The position numbers and the translations under genes were made by a program. From Zoogloea ramigera (lineage in GTDB: Bacteria > Pseudomonadota > Gammaproteobacteria > Burkholderiales > Rhodocyclaceae), in contig NZ_BJNV01000031.1 in NCBI RefSeq assembly GCF_006539865.1, positions 1 to 54,002 of the forward strand: DNA of 54,002 nt, given 5' to 3'. Each line of letters starts with the position of its first letter. Positions within the stretch are counted from its first letter, which is position 1. Below the pieces are notes generated by a model. The model saw nothing but the letters and a program-made list of their open reading frames with translations. It searched no databases and had not been told where the DNA came from. Positions 24,884 through 33,585 of this stretch are shown piece by piece.

Positions 24884-26716
24884 TCAGGGTGCCTCGCACA
24901 GGCAGTGCAGGTACACGTGGCCGGGGTCGTTCCACAGGGCCAGGCCCTCGAGCTCGGTGCGGACCCGCGCCAGCGCCTGTTCGGCGATCGACGGACGGCG
25001 CTGGGCGGCTTCGCTCTCGTCGTCGTTGCTGAGCAGGCGCACCAGCAGCTGGTCGCGGGGCGACAGGGGTTTCTCGATGTAGCTCACCTCGTAGTCGGCC
25101 ACCGCGGCACGGGCGGCGGCGGCCTTGAGCACCGCGTCGAGCCCGCCGAGCTTGTCCACCAGGCCCCGCTCCAGCGCCTGGCTGCCCAGCCACACGCGGC
25201 CCTGGGCAACCGCGTCGACGGCCTCCGGGCTCATCTTGCGGGCGCCTGCCACAACGCCCAGGAAGCGCTTGTAGCCGTGCTCGATGCTCTGCTGGAGCAG
25301 GCTGGCGATCTGCGGATCGAGGGGCCGGCGCGGGTCGACGCCGCCGGCCAGCGGCGTGGTGCCGACGCCATCCACCGCCAGCCCCAGCTTGCCGAAGGGG
25401 CCGGAGAGATCCGGCAGCATCGCGAAGATGCCGATCGAGCCGGTGAGCGTGGTCGGGCTGGCCCACACCTCGTCGGCAGCCATGCTGATCCAGTAGCCGC
25501 CGGAAGCCGCCACCGAGCCCATCGAGACCAGCACCGGCTTGCCGGCCCGGCGGGTCAGCTCGAGCTCGCGGCGGATGACCTCGGAGGCGGTGGCGCTGCC
25601 CCCCGGGCTGTCGACGCGCAGCACCACGGCCTTGACGGCGTCGTCCTCGCGGGCCTGGCGGATCAGCGCGGCCACCGAATCGCCGCCCACGCTGCCCGGC
25701 GGCTGCTCGCCGTCGACGATGGCGCCCTGAGCCACGACCACGCCGATCTTGTCGGCCCGCTGGGGCGCCTCCTCGCGCAGGCGGGCCACGTAGGTGGACA
25801 TCTCGACGTGCTTGAAACCGCGGGCCTCGTCGCCCTTGCCGAACAGGCCGACGAGGTGCGAACGCCACTCGTCGGCCGTCTTGAGGCCATCGACGAGGCC
25901 GGCCGAGCGGGCCATCGCCGCTGCGTCGCCCCCGGCGGCGGCGAGCTGGGCCGGCGCGTCGGCCACGTAGCGGGCCAGGCCAGCCGCTGCCTTCGGGCGG
26001 GCCGCGGCGATGTCGGCCTGGTAGGCCTGCCAGGCTGCGTCGAGGTAGAGCCGGGTCGCCTCGCGGTCTTCAGGCGACATGTCGCTGCGGGTGTAGGGCT
26101 CGACGAAGGACTTGTAGGTGCCGACCCGGAAGACCTGCATCTTCACGCCGGCCTGGTCGAACAAGCCCTTGAAGTAGGTGGGATAGCGAGCGAAGCCAGT
26201 GAGCAGCACGTAGCCGTCCGGGTTGAGGAAGACCTCGTCGGCGTGGGCCGCCAGGTGGTACTGGGCCTGGTCGAAGTGGCGGCCCCAGGCATGCACCTTC
26301 TTGCCCGTCTGGCGGAAGACGTCGATCGCCGCGGCGATCTCCTCGAGCTTGGCCAGGCTCGTGCCGGAAAGGCCATCGGTCTCGATGACCAGCGCCTTGA
26401 CGCGGCTGTCGGTGGCCGCGCTGCGGATCGCGTCGACCACGTCGCGCAGCAACACCTGATGCACGCCGTCGCCCCCCTGCAGCAGGCTCATCGGCGACTT
26501 GACGCTGCGCTGCTCGACGAGCTGCCCCTTGGGGGCGATCAGCAGCGCGGCATCCGGCGGCAGCGGCGCCGGACGGCTCGCCAGCCAGCCGGCCACCAGA
26601 AAGGCCACCACCGCCAGGAAGATCAGGTTGAGGCTGGCCTGCCGGATCCGGTCGAGGGCCCGCCAGATACCCGACAGCGTTCTTCTGATGAAACCTGGCC
26701 GTGCTTTGTGCTCCAT
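24884..26716 (-). CDS. sppA: Signal peptide peptidase SppA, 67K type
   Basis: SppA is a membrane-anchored serine protease that degrades cleaved signal peptides in the inner membrane. The 610-residue protein has an N-terminal transmembrane helix at about 30-46 and two tandem S49 domains. By comparison with E. coli SppA, the general-base lysine is Lys202 in GTYKSFVEPYTR and the nucleophile is Ser405 in SVAASGGYWIS. GGAGAGCAGC precedes the ATG; a longer frame back to 26785 adds 23 residues with no support. A terminator hairpin follows the stop. It is divergent from the CoA-binding protein gene. Confidence 0.94.
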   Translation of the reverse strand: MEHKARPGFIRRTLSGIWRALDRIRQASLNLIFLAVVAFLVAGWLASRPAPLPPDAALLIAPKGQLVEQRSVKSPMSLLQGGDGVHQVLLRDVVDAIRSAATDSRVKALVIETDGLSGTSLAKLEEIAAAIDVFRQTGKKVHAWGRHFDQAQYHLAAHADEVFLNPDGYVLLTGFARYPTYFKGLFDQAGVKMQVFRVGTYKSFVEPYTRSDMSPEDREATRLYLDAAWQAYQADIAAARPKAAAGLARYVADAPAQLAAAGGDAAAMARSAGLVDGLKTADEWRSHLVGLFGKGDEARGFKHVEMSTYVARLREEAPQRADKIGVVVAQGAIVDGEQPPGSVGGDSVAALIRQAREDDAVKAVVLRVDSPGGSATASEVIRRELELTRRAGKPVLVSMGSVAASGGYWISMAADEVWASPTTLTGSIGIFAMLPDLSGPFGKLGLAVDGVGTTPLAGGVDPRRPLDPQIASLLQQSIEHGYKRFLGVVAGARKMSPEAVDAVAQGRVWLGSQALERGLVDKLGGLDAVLKAAAARAAVADYEVSYIEKPLSPRDQLLVRLLSNDDESEAAQRRPSIAEQALARVRTELEGLALWNDPGHVYLHCLCEAP

Positions 26717-26802
26717 GCTGCTCTCCAAAATGCCTGCATCGTGCTGCGGCGGCCCGACGTGCCCGAAGCATCCGCCGGCTGCCAATCCGGTAGAATCCGG
26801 CC

Positions 26803-27216
26803 ATGTCTGCCAATCCCACGCCCGACCAGATCCGCAGCCTGCTGCGGGAGGTCAAGACCATCGCCGTCGTCGGCCTGTCGCCGCGAGCCGAACGCCCCAG
26901 CTACCGGGTTTCCCGCGCCATGCAGGGCTTCGGCTACCGAATCGTGCCGGTGCGCCCGGCCGTCACCGAAGTGCTCGGCGAGAAAGCCTACGCGCGCCTG
27001 TCGGACATCCCCTTTCCGGTGGATCTGGTGGATGTCTTCCGCAACGCCGACGAGGTCGGCCCCATTGTTGACGAATGCATCGCGCTCGGCGTCAAGCGCC
27101 TGTGGCTGCAGGATGGTGTCGTGAACGAAGAAGCCGCCCGAAAGGCCCGCGCAGCAGGCATCACCGTGGTGATGGACCGCTGCGTGTGGCGTGACTACCT
27201 GGATTTTATCCCATGA
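26803..27216 (+). CDS. CoA-binding domain protein (YccU-like)
   Basis: This 137-residue cytoplasmic protein is a single Rossmann-type CoA_binding_2 domain. Recognisable elements are [29 protein letters not shown] and [17 protein letters not shown]. Relatives bind CoA, but their physiological role is not known. Its stop overlaps the dapF start by 4 nt (ATGA), so the two are translationally coupled. The ATG position is well supported by the conserved N-terminus. Confidence 0.88.
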   Translation: MSANPTPDQIRSLLREVKTIAVVGLSPRAERPSYRVSRAMQGFGYRIVPVRPAVTEVLGEKAYARLSDIPFPVDLVDVFRNADEVGPIVDECIALGVKRLWLQDGVVNEEAARKARAAGITVVMDRCVWRDYLDFIP

Positions 27217-28049
27217 CCAAGCTCGCCTTTAGCAAGATGCACGGCCTCGGCAACGATTTCGTGATGATCGACGCCGTACGCCAGGACATCCGCCTCAGCG
27301 CCGACCAGGTGCGCTGGCTGGCCGACCGCCATTTCGGCGTCGGCTGCGACCAGCTGCTGGTGGTCGAACCCGCCCAGACCCCGGGCGTGGATTTCCGCTA
27401 CCGCATCTTCAACGCCGACGGCGGCGAGGTCGAACAGTGCGGCAACGGCGCACGCTGCTTCGCCCGCTTCGTCTTCGAGCAGGGCCTCAGCGACAAGCGC
27501 GAGATCCGTGTCGAGACCCAAAAGGGCATCATCACCCCGCACCTCGAGGACGACGGCAACGTGACCGTCGACATGGGCGTGCCGGTGCTCAAGCCCGCCG
27601 ACGTGCCCTTCGTCAGCGACTCCGACGCCTGGGTGCAGCCCCTCGACGTGGCCGGCACCACCGTGGCGATCACCGCCGTCAGCATGGGCAACCCCCACGC
27701 GGTGCAGGTGGTGGCCGACGTCGACACCGCCCCGGTGGCCGAGCAGGGCCCGCAGATCGAACACCACCCGCGCTTCCCGGCGCGGGTCAATGCCGGCTTC
27801 CTGCAGGTGGTGGATGAGCACAACGTACGCCTGCGCGTCTTCGAGCGCGGCGCCGGCGAAACCCTGGCCTGCGGCACCGGCGCCTGCGCGGCGGTGGTGG
27901 CCGGCATCCTGCGTGGCCTGGTGGCCTCGCCGGTGCGCGTGGCCACCCGCGGCGGCGAGCTCACGATCGCCTGGGGCGGCGTCGGCACCCCGGTGATGAT
28001 GACCGGCCCGGCCGTCACCGTCTTCACCGGCGAGCTCACCCTACCCTGA
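27213..28049 (+). CDS. dapF: Diaminopimelate epimerase DapF
   Basis: DapF converts LL- to meso-diaminopimelate in lysine and peptidoglycan synthesis, in the cytoplasm and without a cofactor. The 278-residue protein has both catalytic cysteines: Cys76 in EQCGNGARC and Cys220 in LACGTGAC. The N-terminal [13 protein letters not shown] is the family signature. It is coupled to the CoA-binding protein gene by an ATGA overlap and followed after 35 nt by a DUF484 gene, the usual neighbour in proteobacteria. Confidence 0.97.
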   Translation: MTKLAFSKMHGLGNDFVMIDAVRQDIRLSADQVRWLADRHFGVGCDQLLVVEPAQTPGVDFRYRIFNADGGEVEQCGNGARCFARFVFEQGLSDKREIRVETQKGIITPHLEDDGNVTVDMGVPVLKPADVPFVSDSDAWVQPLDVAGTTVAITAVSMGNPHAVQVVADVDTAPVAEQGPQIEHHPRFPARVNAGFLQVVDEHNVRLRVFERGAGETLACGTGACAAVVAGILRGLVASPVRVATRGGELTIAWGGVGTPVMMTGPAVTVFTGELTLP

Positions 28050-28084
28050 ACCCCGCGCCCAACCGCAACAACCCGGCCATCGCC

Positions 28085-28735
28085 ATGAAAGCTTCCGACG
28101 TCATCCAGTTCCTGCAGGCCAACCCGGCTTTCTTCGACGACAACTCGACGCTGCTGACCGAACTCACGGTGACCCACCCCCACACGGGCCAGGCCATCTC
28201 CCTCACCGAGCGGCAGCTGATCGCGATGCGCGAGCGGATCGCCCAGCTCGAGAACAAGTTCGCCGAACTCCTCGAATTCGGCGAAGAAAACGACGCCATC
28301 GGCGACAAGGTGCACCGCTTCTGCGTCTCGCTGCTGGAGGCCGAGGATTTCGAGTCCATCCGCCAGGCCATCTACACCCACCTGCAGGAAGACTTCGCGG
28401 TGCCCCACGTGGCCTTCCGGGTCTGGAACAGCGTGCTGTCGCGCGGCGGCCCCGAGTTCCTGCCGGTAGGCGAGGAAGTCCGCTACTTCACCGGCGACAT
28501 GGTCCAGCCCTATTGCGGCGCCCCCGCCGTGCACGAGGCCAACGCCTGGTTCGGCCCCGCCTCCCGGCTGATCCGCTCGGTGGCCCTGGTGCCGCTGCGC
28601 CGTGAGGACAAGACCTTCGGCCTGCTGGCCCTGGGCAGCGAAGACCCGGAACGCTTCTACCCCGAGATGGGCACGCTCTACGTCAGCCGCCTCGGCGAGA
28701 TGATCTCCGCCGCCCTCGTCCGCCAGCTCGGCTGA
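28085..28735 (+). CDS. DUF484 family protein (GAF-like)
   Basis: This 216-residue protein matches DUF484. The N-terminal part has VIQFLQANPAFFDDNSTLL, a coiled-coil helix follows (SLTERQLIAMRERIAQLENKFAELLEF), and the C-terminal GAF-like domain contains RSVALVPLRREDKTFGLLALGSEDPERFYPEMGTLY. The family's function is unknown. In proteobacteria it commonly lies between dapF and xerC; here the next gene is rlmI, so the xerC part of that order is absent. The gene is probably cotranscribed with dapF. Confidence 0.9.
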   Translation: MKASDVIQFLQANPAFFDDNSTLLTELTVTHPHTGQAISLTERQLIAMRERIAQLENKFAELLEFGEENDAIGDKVHRFCVSLLEAEDFESIRQAIYTHLQEDFAVPHVAFRVWNSVLSRGGPEFLPVGEEVRYFTGDMVQPYCGAPAVHEANAWFGPASRLIRSVALVPLRREDKTFGLLALGSEDPERFYPEMGTLYVSRLGEMISAALVRQLG

Positions 28736-28797
28736 GGGGCGACCCGCCCCCCTTGCCAGGGGGCACGCCACACGGCCCGGGGCAGCCTCCCGGTTTT

Positions 28798-28830
28798 CCC
28801 ACTTCCTACTCCCCACCTCCCACTCCCCAT
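28798..28830 (+). repeat. Degenerate heptanucleotide pyrimidine tract directly upstream of rlmI
   Basis: The tract reads as successive heptamers CCCACTT, CCTACTC, CCCACCT, CCCACTC and then CCCAT. It ends one base before the rlmI ATG, so no Shine-Dalgarno sequence is present. A similar, shorter tract precedes the LOG gene at 23403-23423. Confidence 0.7.
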
Positions 28831-28831
28831 C

Positions 28832-30016
28832 ATGGCCGACCTGATTCTCAAACCTGGTAAAGAGCGCTCCGTCATCCGTCGTCACCCCTGGATCTTCGCC
28901 GGCTCGGTGGAGCGGCTGGAGGGGCGGGCGCGGCCGGGGGATACCGTGCTGGTCAAGGACGCCGACGGGCGGGCGCTGGCGCGGGCCGCGTGGTCACCCG
29001 AATCGCAGATCCGCGCACGGGTGTGGACCTTCGATTGCGACCAGTCCATCGACCACGCCTTCATCAAGCGCGCGGTAGCCGCCTCGGTGGCACGCCGGGC
29101 GGCCCACCCGTGGCTGGCGAAACAGGACGGCGTGCGCCTGATCCACGGCGAATCCGACGGCCTGCCGGGCGTCATCGCCGACCGCTTCGGGCAGGTGGTG
29201 GTGGTCCAGCTGACCAGCGCCGGCGCCGACAAATGGCGCGACGCCATCGTCGCCGGCCTGATCCAGGCCACCGGCTGCAGCGCGGTGTATGAGCGCTCGG
29301 ACTCCGACGTACGCCGCCTCGAAGGCCTCGGCCCCCAGAGCGGCATCGTGTATGGCGAGCTGCCCGAGCTGCTCACCATCGTCGAGAACGGCGTGAAAAT
29401 GGAAGTCGACGTGGTCAGCGGCCACAAGACCGGCTTCTACCTCGACCAGCGCGAAAACCGCCTCCTCACCGGCCAACTCGCCGCCGGCCGCGACGTGCTC
29501 AACTGCTTCTGCTACACCGGCGGCTTCTCGCTGCAGGCCCTCGCCGGCGGCGCCAAGAGCGTGGTGTCGATCGATTCGTCAGGCCCGGCGCTGGCCACCG
29601 CCGCGCGCAACGTGGCGCTCAACCCGCAGCTCGACGCCAGCCGTGCCGAATGGCGCGAGGACGACGTCTTCCAGGCCCTGCGCACCCTCAAGGCCGAGGG
29701 CCGCAAGTTCGACCTGATCATCCTCGACCCACCCAAGTTCGCCCCCTCGGCGGCCCACGCCGACCGGGCGGCCCGCGCCTACAAGGACATCAACCTGCTG
29801 GGCTTTCGCCTGCTCAACCCGGGCGGCATCCTGATGACCTATTCGTGCTCCGGCGGCATCGGCCTCGAGCTGTTCCAGAAGATCGTTGCCGGCGCCGCCG
29901 CCGACGTGGGCGTGGAGGCACGCATCATGCATCGGCTCTCCGCCGCCCCCGACCATCCCATTGGTCTGGCCGTGCCCGAAGGCGAGTACTTGAAGGGGCT
30001 GGCCTGCCAAGTGTGA
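28832..30016 (+). CDS. rlmI: 23S rRNA m5C1962 methyltransferase RlmI-like
   Basis: The enzyme methylates cytosine 1962 of 23S rRNA using S-adenosylmethionine. The 394-residue protein has an N-terminal PUA-like domain (about 1-75), a linker domain (about 75-190) and a Rossmann methyltransferase domain. Key elements are VLNCFCYTGGFSL at 222-234, LDPPKF at 298-303 and the catalytic cysteine in TYSCSGG (Cys339). The ATG is fixed by the conserved start MADLILKPGKERS. A pyrimidine heptamer tract stands where the ribosome binding site should be. It follows the DUF484 gene after 96 nt. Confidence 0.92.
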   Translation: MADLILKPGKERSVIRRHPWIFAGSVERLEGRARPGDTVLVKDADGRALARAAWSPESQIRARVWTFDCDQSIDHAFIKRAVAASVARRAAHPWLAKQDGVRLIHGESDGLPGVIADRFGQVVVVQLTSAGADKWRDAIVAGLIQATGCSAVYERSDSDVRRLEGLGPQSGIVYGELPELLTIVENGVKMEVDVVSGHKTGFYLDQRENRLLTGQLAAGRDVLNCFCYTGGFSLQALAGGAKSVVSIDSSGPALATAARNVALNPQLDASRAEWREDDVFQALRTLKAEGRKFDLIILDPPKFAPSAAHADRAARAYKDINLLGFRLLNPGGILMTYSCSGGIGLELFQKIVAGAAADVGVEARIMHRLSAAPDHPIGLAVPEGEYLKGLACQV

Positions 30017-30056
30017 CAAAGTCCCGGGGGCGGGTGCTTTTGTCCTAACACATGCC

Positions 30057-30134
30057 AAAGAGCTGTGTATGCTCCATATGAATGGTTAATTAATGTTACC
30101 AAATAACTGTTTTGGGCATTCATAGGAGATACAA
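30057..30134 (+). promoter_or_regulatory. AT-rich promoter region with inverted repeats before the winged-helix gene
   Basis: This stretch is strikingly AT-rich against its surroundings. ATGAATG at 30078-30084 and CATTCAT at 30117-30123 are perfect inverted repeats flanking GGTTAATTAATGTTACCAAA. GTTA-CCAAA-TAAC is a smaller inverted pair inside. AGGAGAT near the end is a strong ribosome binding site for the gene that follows. The arrangement suggests a promoter with an operator, possibly for autoregulation. Confidence 0.45.
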
Positions 30135-30656
30135 ATGAACACCTTCCCGCCCCCCGGCATGACCATGCCGAGCTTCTCCAGCCAGGTGTCCCGTGCCAGC
30201 GAGATCGAGGCACCGGGCGAAAGCCGCGTCGCCGCCCTGCTGCTGGCGCGCTACAACCTGCGCTACCTCGTCCGGCTCTATTCGGCCTTCGACGGCGACC
30301 TGCTGCTGCCCATCGTGCTGGGTGAAGTCGGCCTCTACAACGTGGGCGGCTTCGGCTTCGACGAGAACGCCCTGGCGGCGCTGCGCTGCTACGGCGACGC
30401 CTTCGACCGGCTGCCGCTGCGCCCCTGCAACGCCTTCTCGATCAGCTCATCCACCGGCATCCCCCGCGAGACGGTGCGCCGCAAGGTGAGCCACCTGATC
30501 CAGAACGGCTGGATCAGCCGCGATGCCAAGGGTGGCCTGACCATCACCGCCAAGGCCGCCGCGCTGTGCCTGCAGCCCTTCGACGACGAGAACCTGCCCG
30601 ACTTCATCGCCACCGCCGACCGGGTGCGTACGGTGATGATGCGCGCCGCGGCCTGA
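30135..30656 (+). CDS. Small winged-helix protein of unknown role
   Basis: This 173-residue protein is not assigned to a named family. Residues about 105-145 look like a winged helix-turn-helix: SISSSTGIPRETVRRKVSHLIQNGW followed by ITAKA, similar to MarR or GntR DNA-binding regions. The N-terminal half (LLLARYNLRYLVRLYSAFDGDLLLPIVLGEVG) is hydrophobic-helical and might serve dimerisation. AGGAGATACAA before the ATG gives a strong start. The AT-rich upstream region with inverted repeats would fit a self-regulating transcription factor. It stands just outside the glycan locus on the opposite strand, but a link to it is unproven. Confidence 0.7.
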   Translation: MNTFPPPGMTMPSFSSQVSRASEIEAPGESRVAALLLARYNLRYLVRLYSAFDGDLLLPIVLGEVGLYNVGGFGFDENALAALRCYGDAFDRLPLRPCNAFSISSSTGIPRETVRRKVSHLIQNGWISRDAKGGLTITAKAAALCLQPFDDENLPDFIATADRVRTVMMRAAA

Positions 30657-30692
30657 ACCTGCACGGCGGGAGTACCCGCCACGGGCACACGC

Positions 30693-31436
30693 TCAAGCGC
30701 GGCGGATCTGCGGGTGCTTGGCGATGTTCTTGGCGAGCAGCTTCCAGGCCACCCCGAACACGTCGTCGCCGCGAGCCACGGCCTTGCGCGGCAGGGCCAG
30801 CAGATCGTCGGCCGGCGTCGCCGCAGCGCGCACGCAGGTGGTGCCGGTGACGTAGCCGGCTTCGGCTGCAGCCTCGACGGCGCGGATGTCGTGGCTGCCG
30901 TAGGGGTAGCAGAAGTGATCCACCGGGCGGCCGAGCATGTCCTCGAGGGCGGCCTTGCTGCCGGTGAGTTCGGCGCGGATGCGCGCGTCGTCGGCCTGGG
31001 CCAGGCGCGGGTGGCTGACCGAATGGGAGCCGATCGTGAAGCCCATGGCCTGGACTTCCCGCAGCTGGGCGGCGGTCATCAGGGGCGCGGGTTCGGGGCC
31101 GACGCCGGCATCCCAGCTCGAGGTGGCACCGACCAGCCCGCTCACCGCATACACCGTGGCCGGGTAGCCGTGGGCCTTGAGCACCGGCGCGGCGTTGTCG
31201 AGAAAATCCACGTAGGCGTCGTCGAAGGTGAGCACCAGCGGGCGCGCCGGCAGCGGCTTGTCGCCCCGCAGCCCGGCTGCCGCGTCGTCGAGGCTGACGA
31301 CCGTGTAGCCGAGCAGGCGGAACATCGTCATCTGGGCCTTGAAGCGCGGCAGGTGGCAATACAGCGCGCCGTGCGCCTTGACCCGCCCCGGGAACTGCCC
31401 GACCCGGTGGTACATGAGGATGTGCACGCGCGTCAT
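30693..31436 (-). CDS. Polysaccharide deacetylase family protein (NodB-like)
   Basis: This 247-residue protein is a carbohydrate esterase 4 domain that removes acetyl groups from N-acetylated sugars in a polysaccharide. The metal-binding motif TFDDAY is at 70-75 (catalytic base Asp72, metal ligand Asp73). The metal-ligand motif SHSVSHP is at 137-143 (His138, His142). No signal peptide is visible, so it may act on lipid-linked or cytoplasmic intermediates. Its ATG overlaps the stop of the upstream glycosyltransferase by 4 nt, so it is the last gene of that coupled set. The sugar substrate is unknown. Confidence 0.9.
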   Translation of the reverse strand: MTRVHILMYHRVGQFPGRVKAHGALYCHLPRFKAQMTMFRLLGYTVVSLDDAAAGLRGDKPLPARPLVLTFDDAYVDFLDNAAPVLKAHGYPATVYAVSGLVGATSSWDAGVGPEPAPLMTAAQLREVQAMGFTIGSHSVSHPRLAQADDARIRAELTGSKAALEDMLGRPVDHFCYPYGSHDIRAVEAAAEAGYVTGTTCVRAAATPADDLLALPRKAVARGDDVFGVAWKLLAKNIAKHPQIRRA

Positions 31437-32506
31437 CGCTGGCCTCCGCAGGCTTCGTGGTAGACCGCCACGGTCTTGTCGAACATCGCGTCCTCAAGAA
31501 AGCCGGCCTCGAAGCGCTGCCGGGCCCGCACCCCGCAGCGGGCGCGCAGGGCCGCATCGGCGAGCAGCGGCGCGATGGCGGCGGCCAGCGCCGGCGGGTC
31601 GTCGGGCGCCACCAGAAAGCCGCTGGCACCCTCCTCCACCACCTCGCCGATGCCGCCGACGCGGGTGGCGACGATGGGCAGCCCGCAGGCCGAGGCTTCG
31701 AGCAAGGTGAGCGACAGGGCCTCGCGGCGGGACGGGGCGAGCAGCACGTCGGAGGCGGCCATCAGCGCCGGCACGTCTTCGCGCAGGCCCAGGAAGCGCA
31801 CCCGCCCGGCAATCCCGAGTTCCTGCGCCAGGGCCTGCGTCTGCGGGCCGAGATCGCCGTGGTGATCGCCGGCCATGAGCAGGGTCCAGGGCTGGTCGGT
31901 GAGCCGGGCCAGCGCCCGCAGCGCCGTGTCGTGCCCCTTGGCCGGGACGATGCGCGCGGCCATCAGCAAGGCAGGCTCATCGACAGCCAGGCCGAGGCTG
32001 CGCCGGGTGGCCTCCCGCGCCCCGGCGGGCAGGCGCGCGGCGAGGTCGGCGATGCCGTGGTGAACCATGCGGATGCGCGCAGGCTCGTAGCCCTCCCGCC
32101 CCAGAAAATCCGCCACCGCCTGGGACACCGCGATGATCCGGTCGGCGCGGCCGAAGTGCTTGCCGGCGTTGTCGGAATGGGCTGTGGCGACATTCGGCAG
32201 CCCGGCCAGCCTGGCGGCCAGCCCGGCGTACCAGGCCCCGCGGGTGAGGTGGCCGTGGATCAGGTCGGCCCCGACCCGGCGCGCGTAGAGCGCCAGGCGG
32301 ACGACGGAGGGCAGATCGTAGAGCCCGCTGAGGGGCAGGTCGATGCCGCCAAAGCCCTCGGCCCGCAACTGCTGCCCGAGCCAGCCCTGCATCGGGCCAG
32401 CGTAGAGCGCCTCGTGGCCGCGGGCGCGCAGGCCCTTCATCAGCTGCAGCGCGTGCCGCTCGGCGCCGCCGCTCTTGAGGCTGCGGAGCACGGTGATGAT
32501 CTTCAT
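31433..32506 (-). CDS. Glycosyltransferase family 4-like
   Basis: This 357-residue GT-B enzyme would transfer a sugar from a nucleotide-sugar to a growing glycan on the inner face of the membrane. The N-terminal SLKSGGAERHALQLMKGLRARGHE and the C-terminal SDVLLAPSRREALSLTLLEASACGLPIVAT (with the ExxxxxxxE motif) are typical GT4 elements, as is MAARIVPAKGHD. Its start and stop both overlap neighbours by 4 nt (ATGA), showing tight coupling with the second GT4 and with the deacetylase. An alternative long frame through the upstream gene was rejected. Donor and acceptor are unknown. Confidence 0.9.
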   Translation of the reverse strand: MKIITVLRSLKSGGAERHALQLMKGLRARGHEALYAGPMQGWLGQQLRAEGFGGIDLPLSGLYDLPSVVRLALYARRVGADLIHGHLTRGAWYAGLAARLAGLPNVATAHSDNAGKHFGRADRIIAVSQAVADFLGREGYEPARIRMVHHGIADLAARLPAGAREATRRSLGLAVDEPALLMAARIVPAKGHDTALRALARLTDQPWTLLMAGDHHGDLGPQTQALAQELGIAGRVRFLGLREDVPALMAASDVLLAPSRREALSLTLLEASACGLPIVATRVGGIGEVVEEGASGFLVAPDDPPALAAAIAPLLADAALRARCGVRARQRFEAGFLEDAMFDKTVAVYHEACGGQR

Positions 32507-33585
32507 CGCCCGAGCACCTGGCGATAGACCCGCAGGTTGCCGTCCACCATCGCGTCGATGGAAAACTCGGCGAGGATGCGCGCTCGCCCGGCGGCGCCAA
32601 AACGCGCTCGCAAGGCCGCGTCGCCGGCGAGACGGTCGATGGCCGCGCCGAGCGCCGCCACGTCGCCCGGCGGGCACAAAATGCCGGTGACGCCGTCCTG
32701 CACCGCCTCGGGCAAGCCGCCAGCCCGGCTGGTGACGATGGGCACCGCCGCGGCGGAAGCCTGCAGCAGCGACACCCCGAGGCCTTCCATGTCGGCCGGG
32801 TGGATCAGCATGTCGAGCCCGCCGAGCCAGCGCGGCAGGTCGTGGCGGAAGCCGGTGAAGCGCACCGCACCGGCAAGGCCGGCGGCGTCCACCTCGGCCC
32901 GCAGCTCGGCCTCCAGCGGCCCCTGCCCGAAGATCAGCACCTTGAGCGCCGGGTGGCGGGCGAGCAGCGCCGGCAGCGCGGCCAGCAGGTAGCGGTGCCC
33001 CTTGCGCGGGATCAGCTGGGCCACCACGCCGGCCACCTGCGCGTCGGCCGGCAGCCCGAACTCGGCGCAGAAGGCAGCGCGATCGACGGGCGCCAGGTAG
33101 GGCGTTGCATCGACTGCGCTCCTCACGCAGCTCACCTTGGCGGGCGCCAGGCCCTCCGACAGCAGCACCTGGCGGATGCCCTCGGAGATCGTGATCACGT
33201 GGTCGTAGAGCCGGTACTTGAGCGCCACCGCGAGGCGCGACTCGGGGTTGTCCACCCGCCGCGACAGCACGCAGGGCACGCCCGCCAGCCTGGCGGCAAG
33301 GCCGCCCCAGGTGTCGGCGCCGCGGCGGCTGTGGAGGTGCACCAGGTCGGGCTTTTCGGCGCGGATCAGGCTGGCGAGGCGAGTCACCATGCCGATGTCG
33401 CCATCGCCGCCCATCTTCATCGCCACCACCCGGGTGCCGGCTGGCTGCTGGCGCGCCATCTCGCTGCCCGCCGGGCAGGCCAGCAGGTTGGTGACGCCCC
33501 GCGCCGCCAGGCCTTCGACGATGTAGAGCACCTGGCGGGCGCCGCCATACAGGTGCTTGCCGGCTTCGACGTGGAGGATCTTCAT
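32503..33585 (-). CDS. Glycosyltransferase family 4-like
   Basis: This 360-residue GT-B protein has an N-terminal acceptor half (KHLYGGARQVLYIVEGLAARG, LVHLHSRRGADTWGGLAARL) and a C-terminal donor half. The donor half contains GVVAQLIPRKGHRYLLAAL and LDMLIHPADMEGLGVSLLQASAAAVPIVTS with the conserved glutamates. The start overlaps the stop of the upstream GT9 gene by 4 nt, and its stop overlaps the next start the same way. It is part of the same glycan-assembly set; the sugar it adds cannot be read. Confidence 0.9.
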   Translation of the reverse strand: MKILHVEAGKHLYGGARQVLYIVEGLAARGVTNLLACPAGSEMARQQPAGTRVVAMKMGGDGDIGMVTRLASLIRAEKPDLVHLHSRRGADTWGGLAARLAGVPCVLSRRVDNPESRLAVALKYRLYDHVITISEGIRQVLLSEGLAPAKVSCVRSAVDATPYLAPVDRAAFCAEFGLPADAQVAGVVAQLIPRKGHRYLLAALPALLARHPALKVLIFGQGPLEAELRAEVDAAGLAGAVRFTGFRHDLPRWLGGLDMLIHPADMEGLGVSLLQASAAAVPIVTSRAGGLPEAVQDGVTGILCPPGDVAALGAAIDRLAGDAALRARFGAAGRARILAEFSIDAMVDGNLRVYRQVLGR

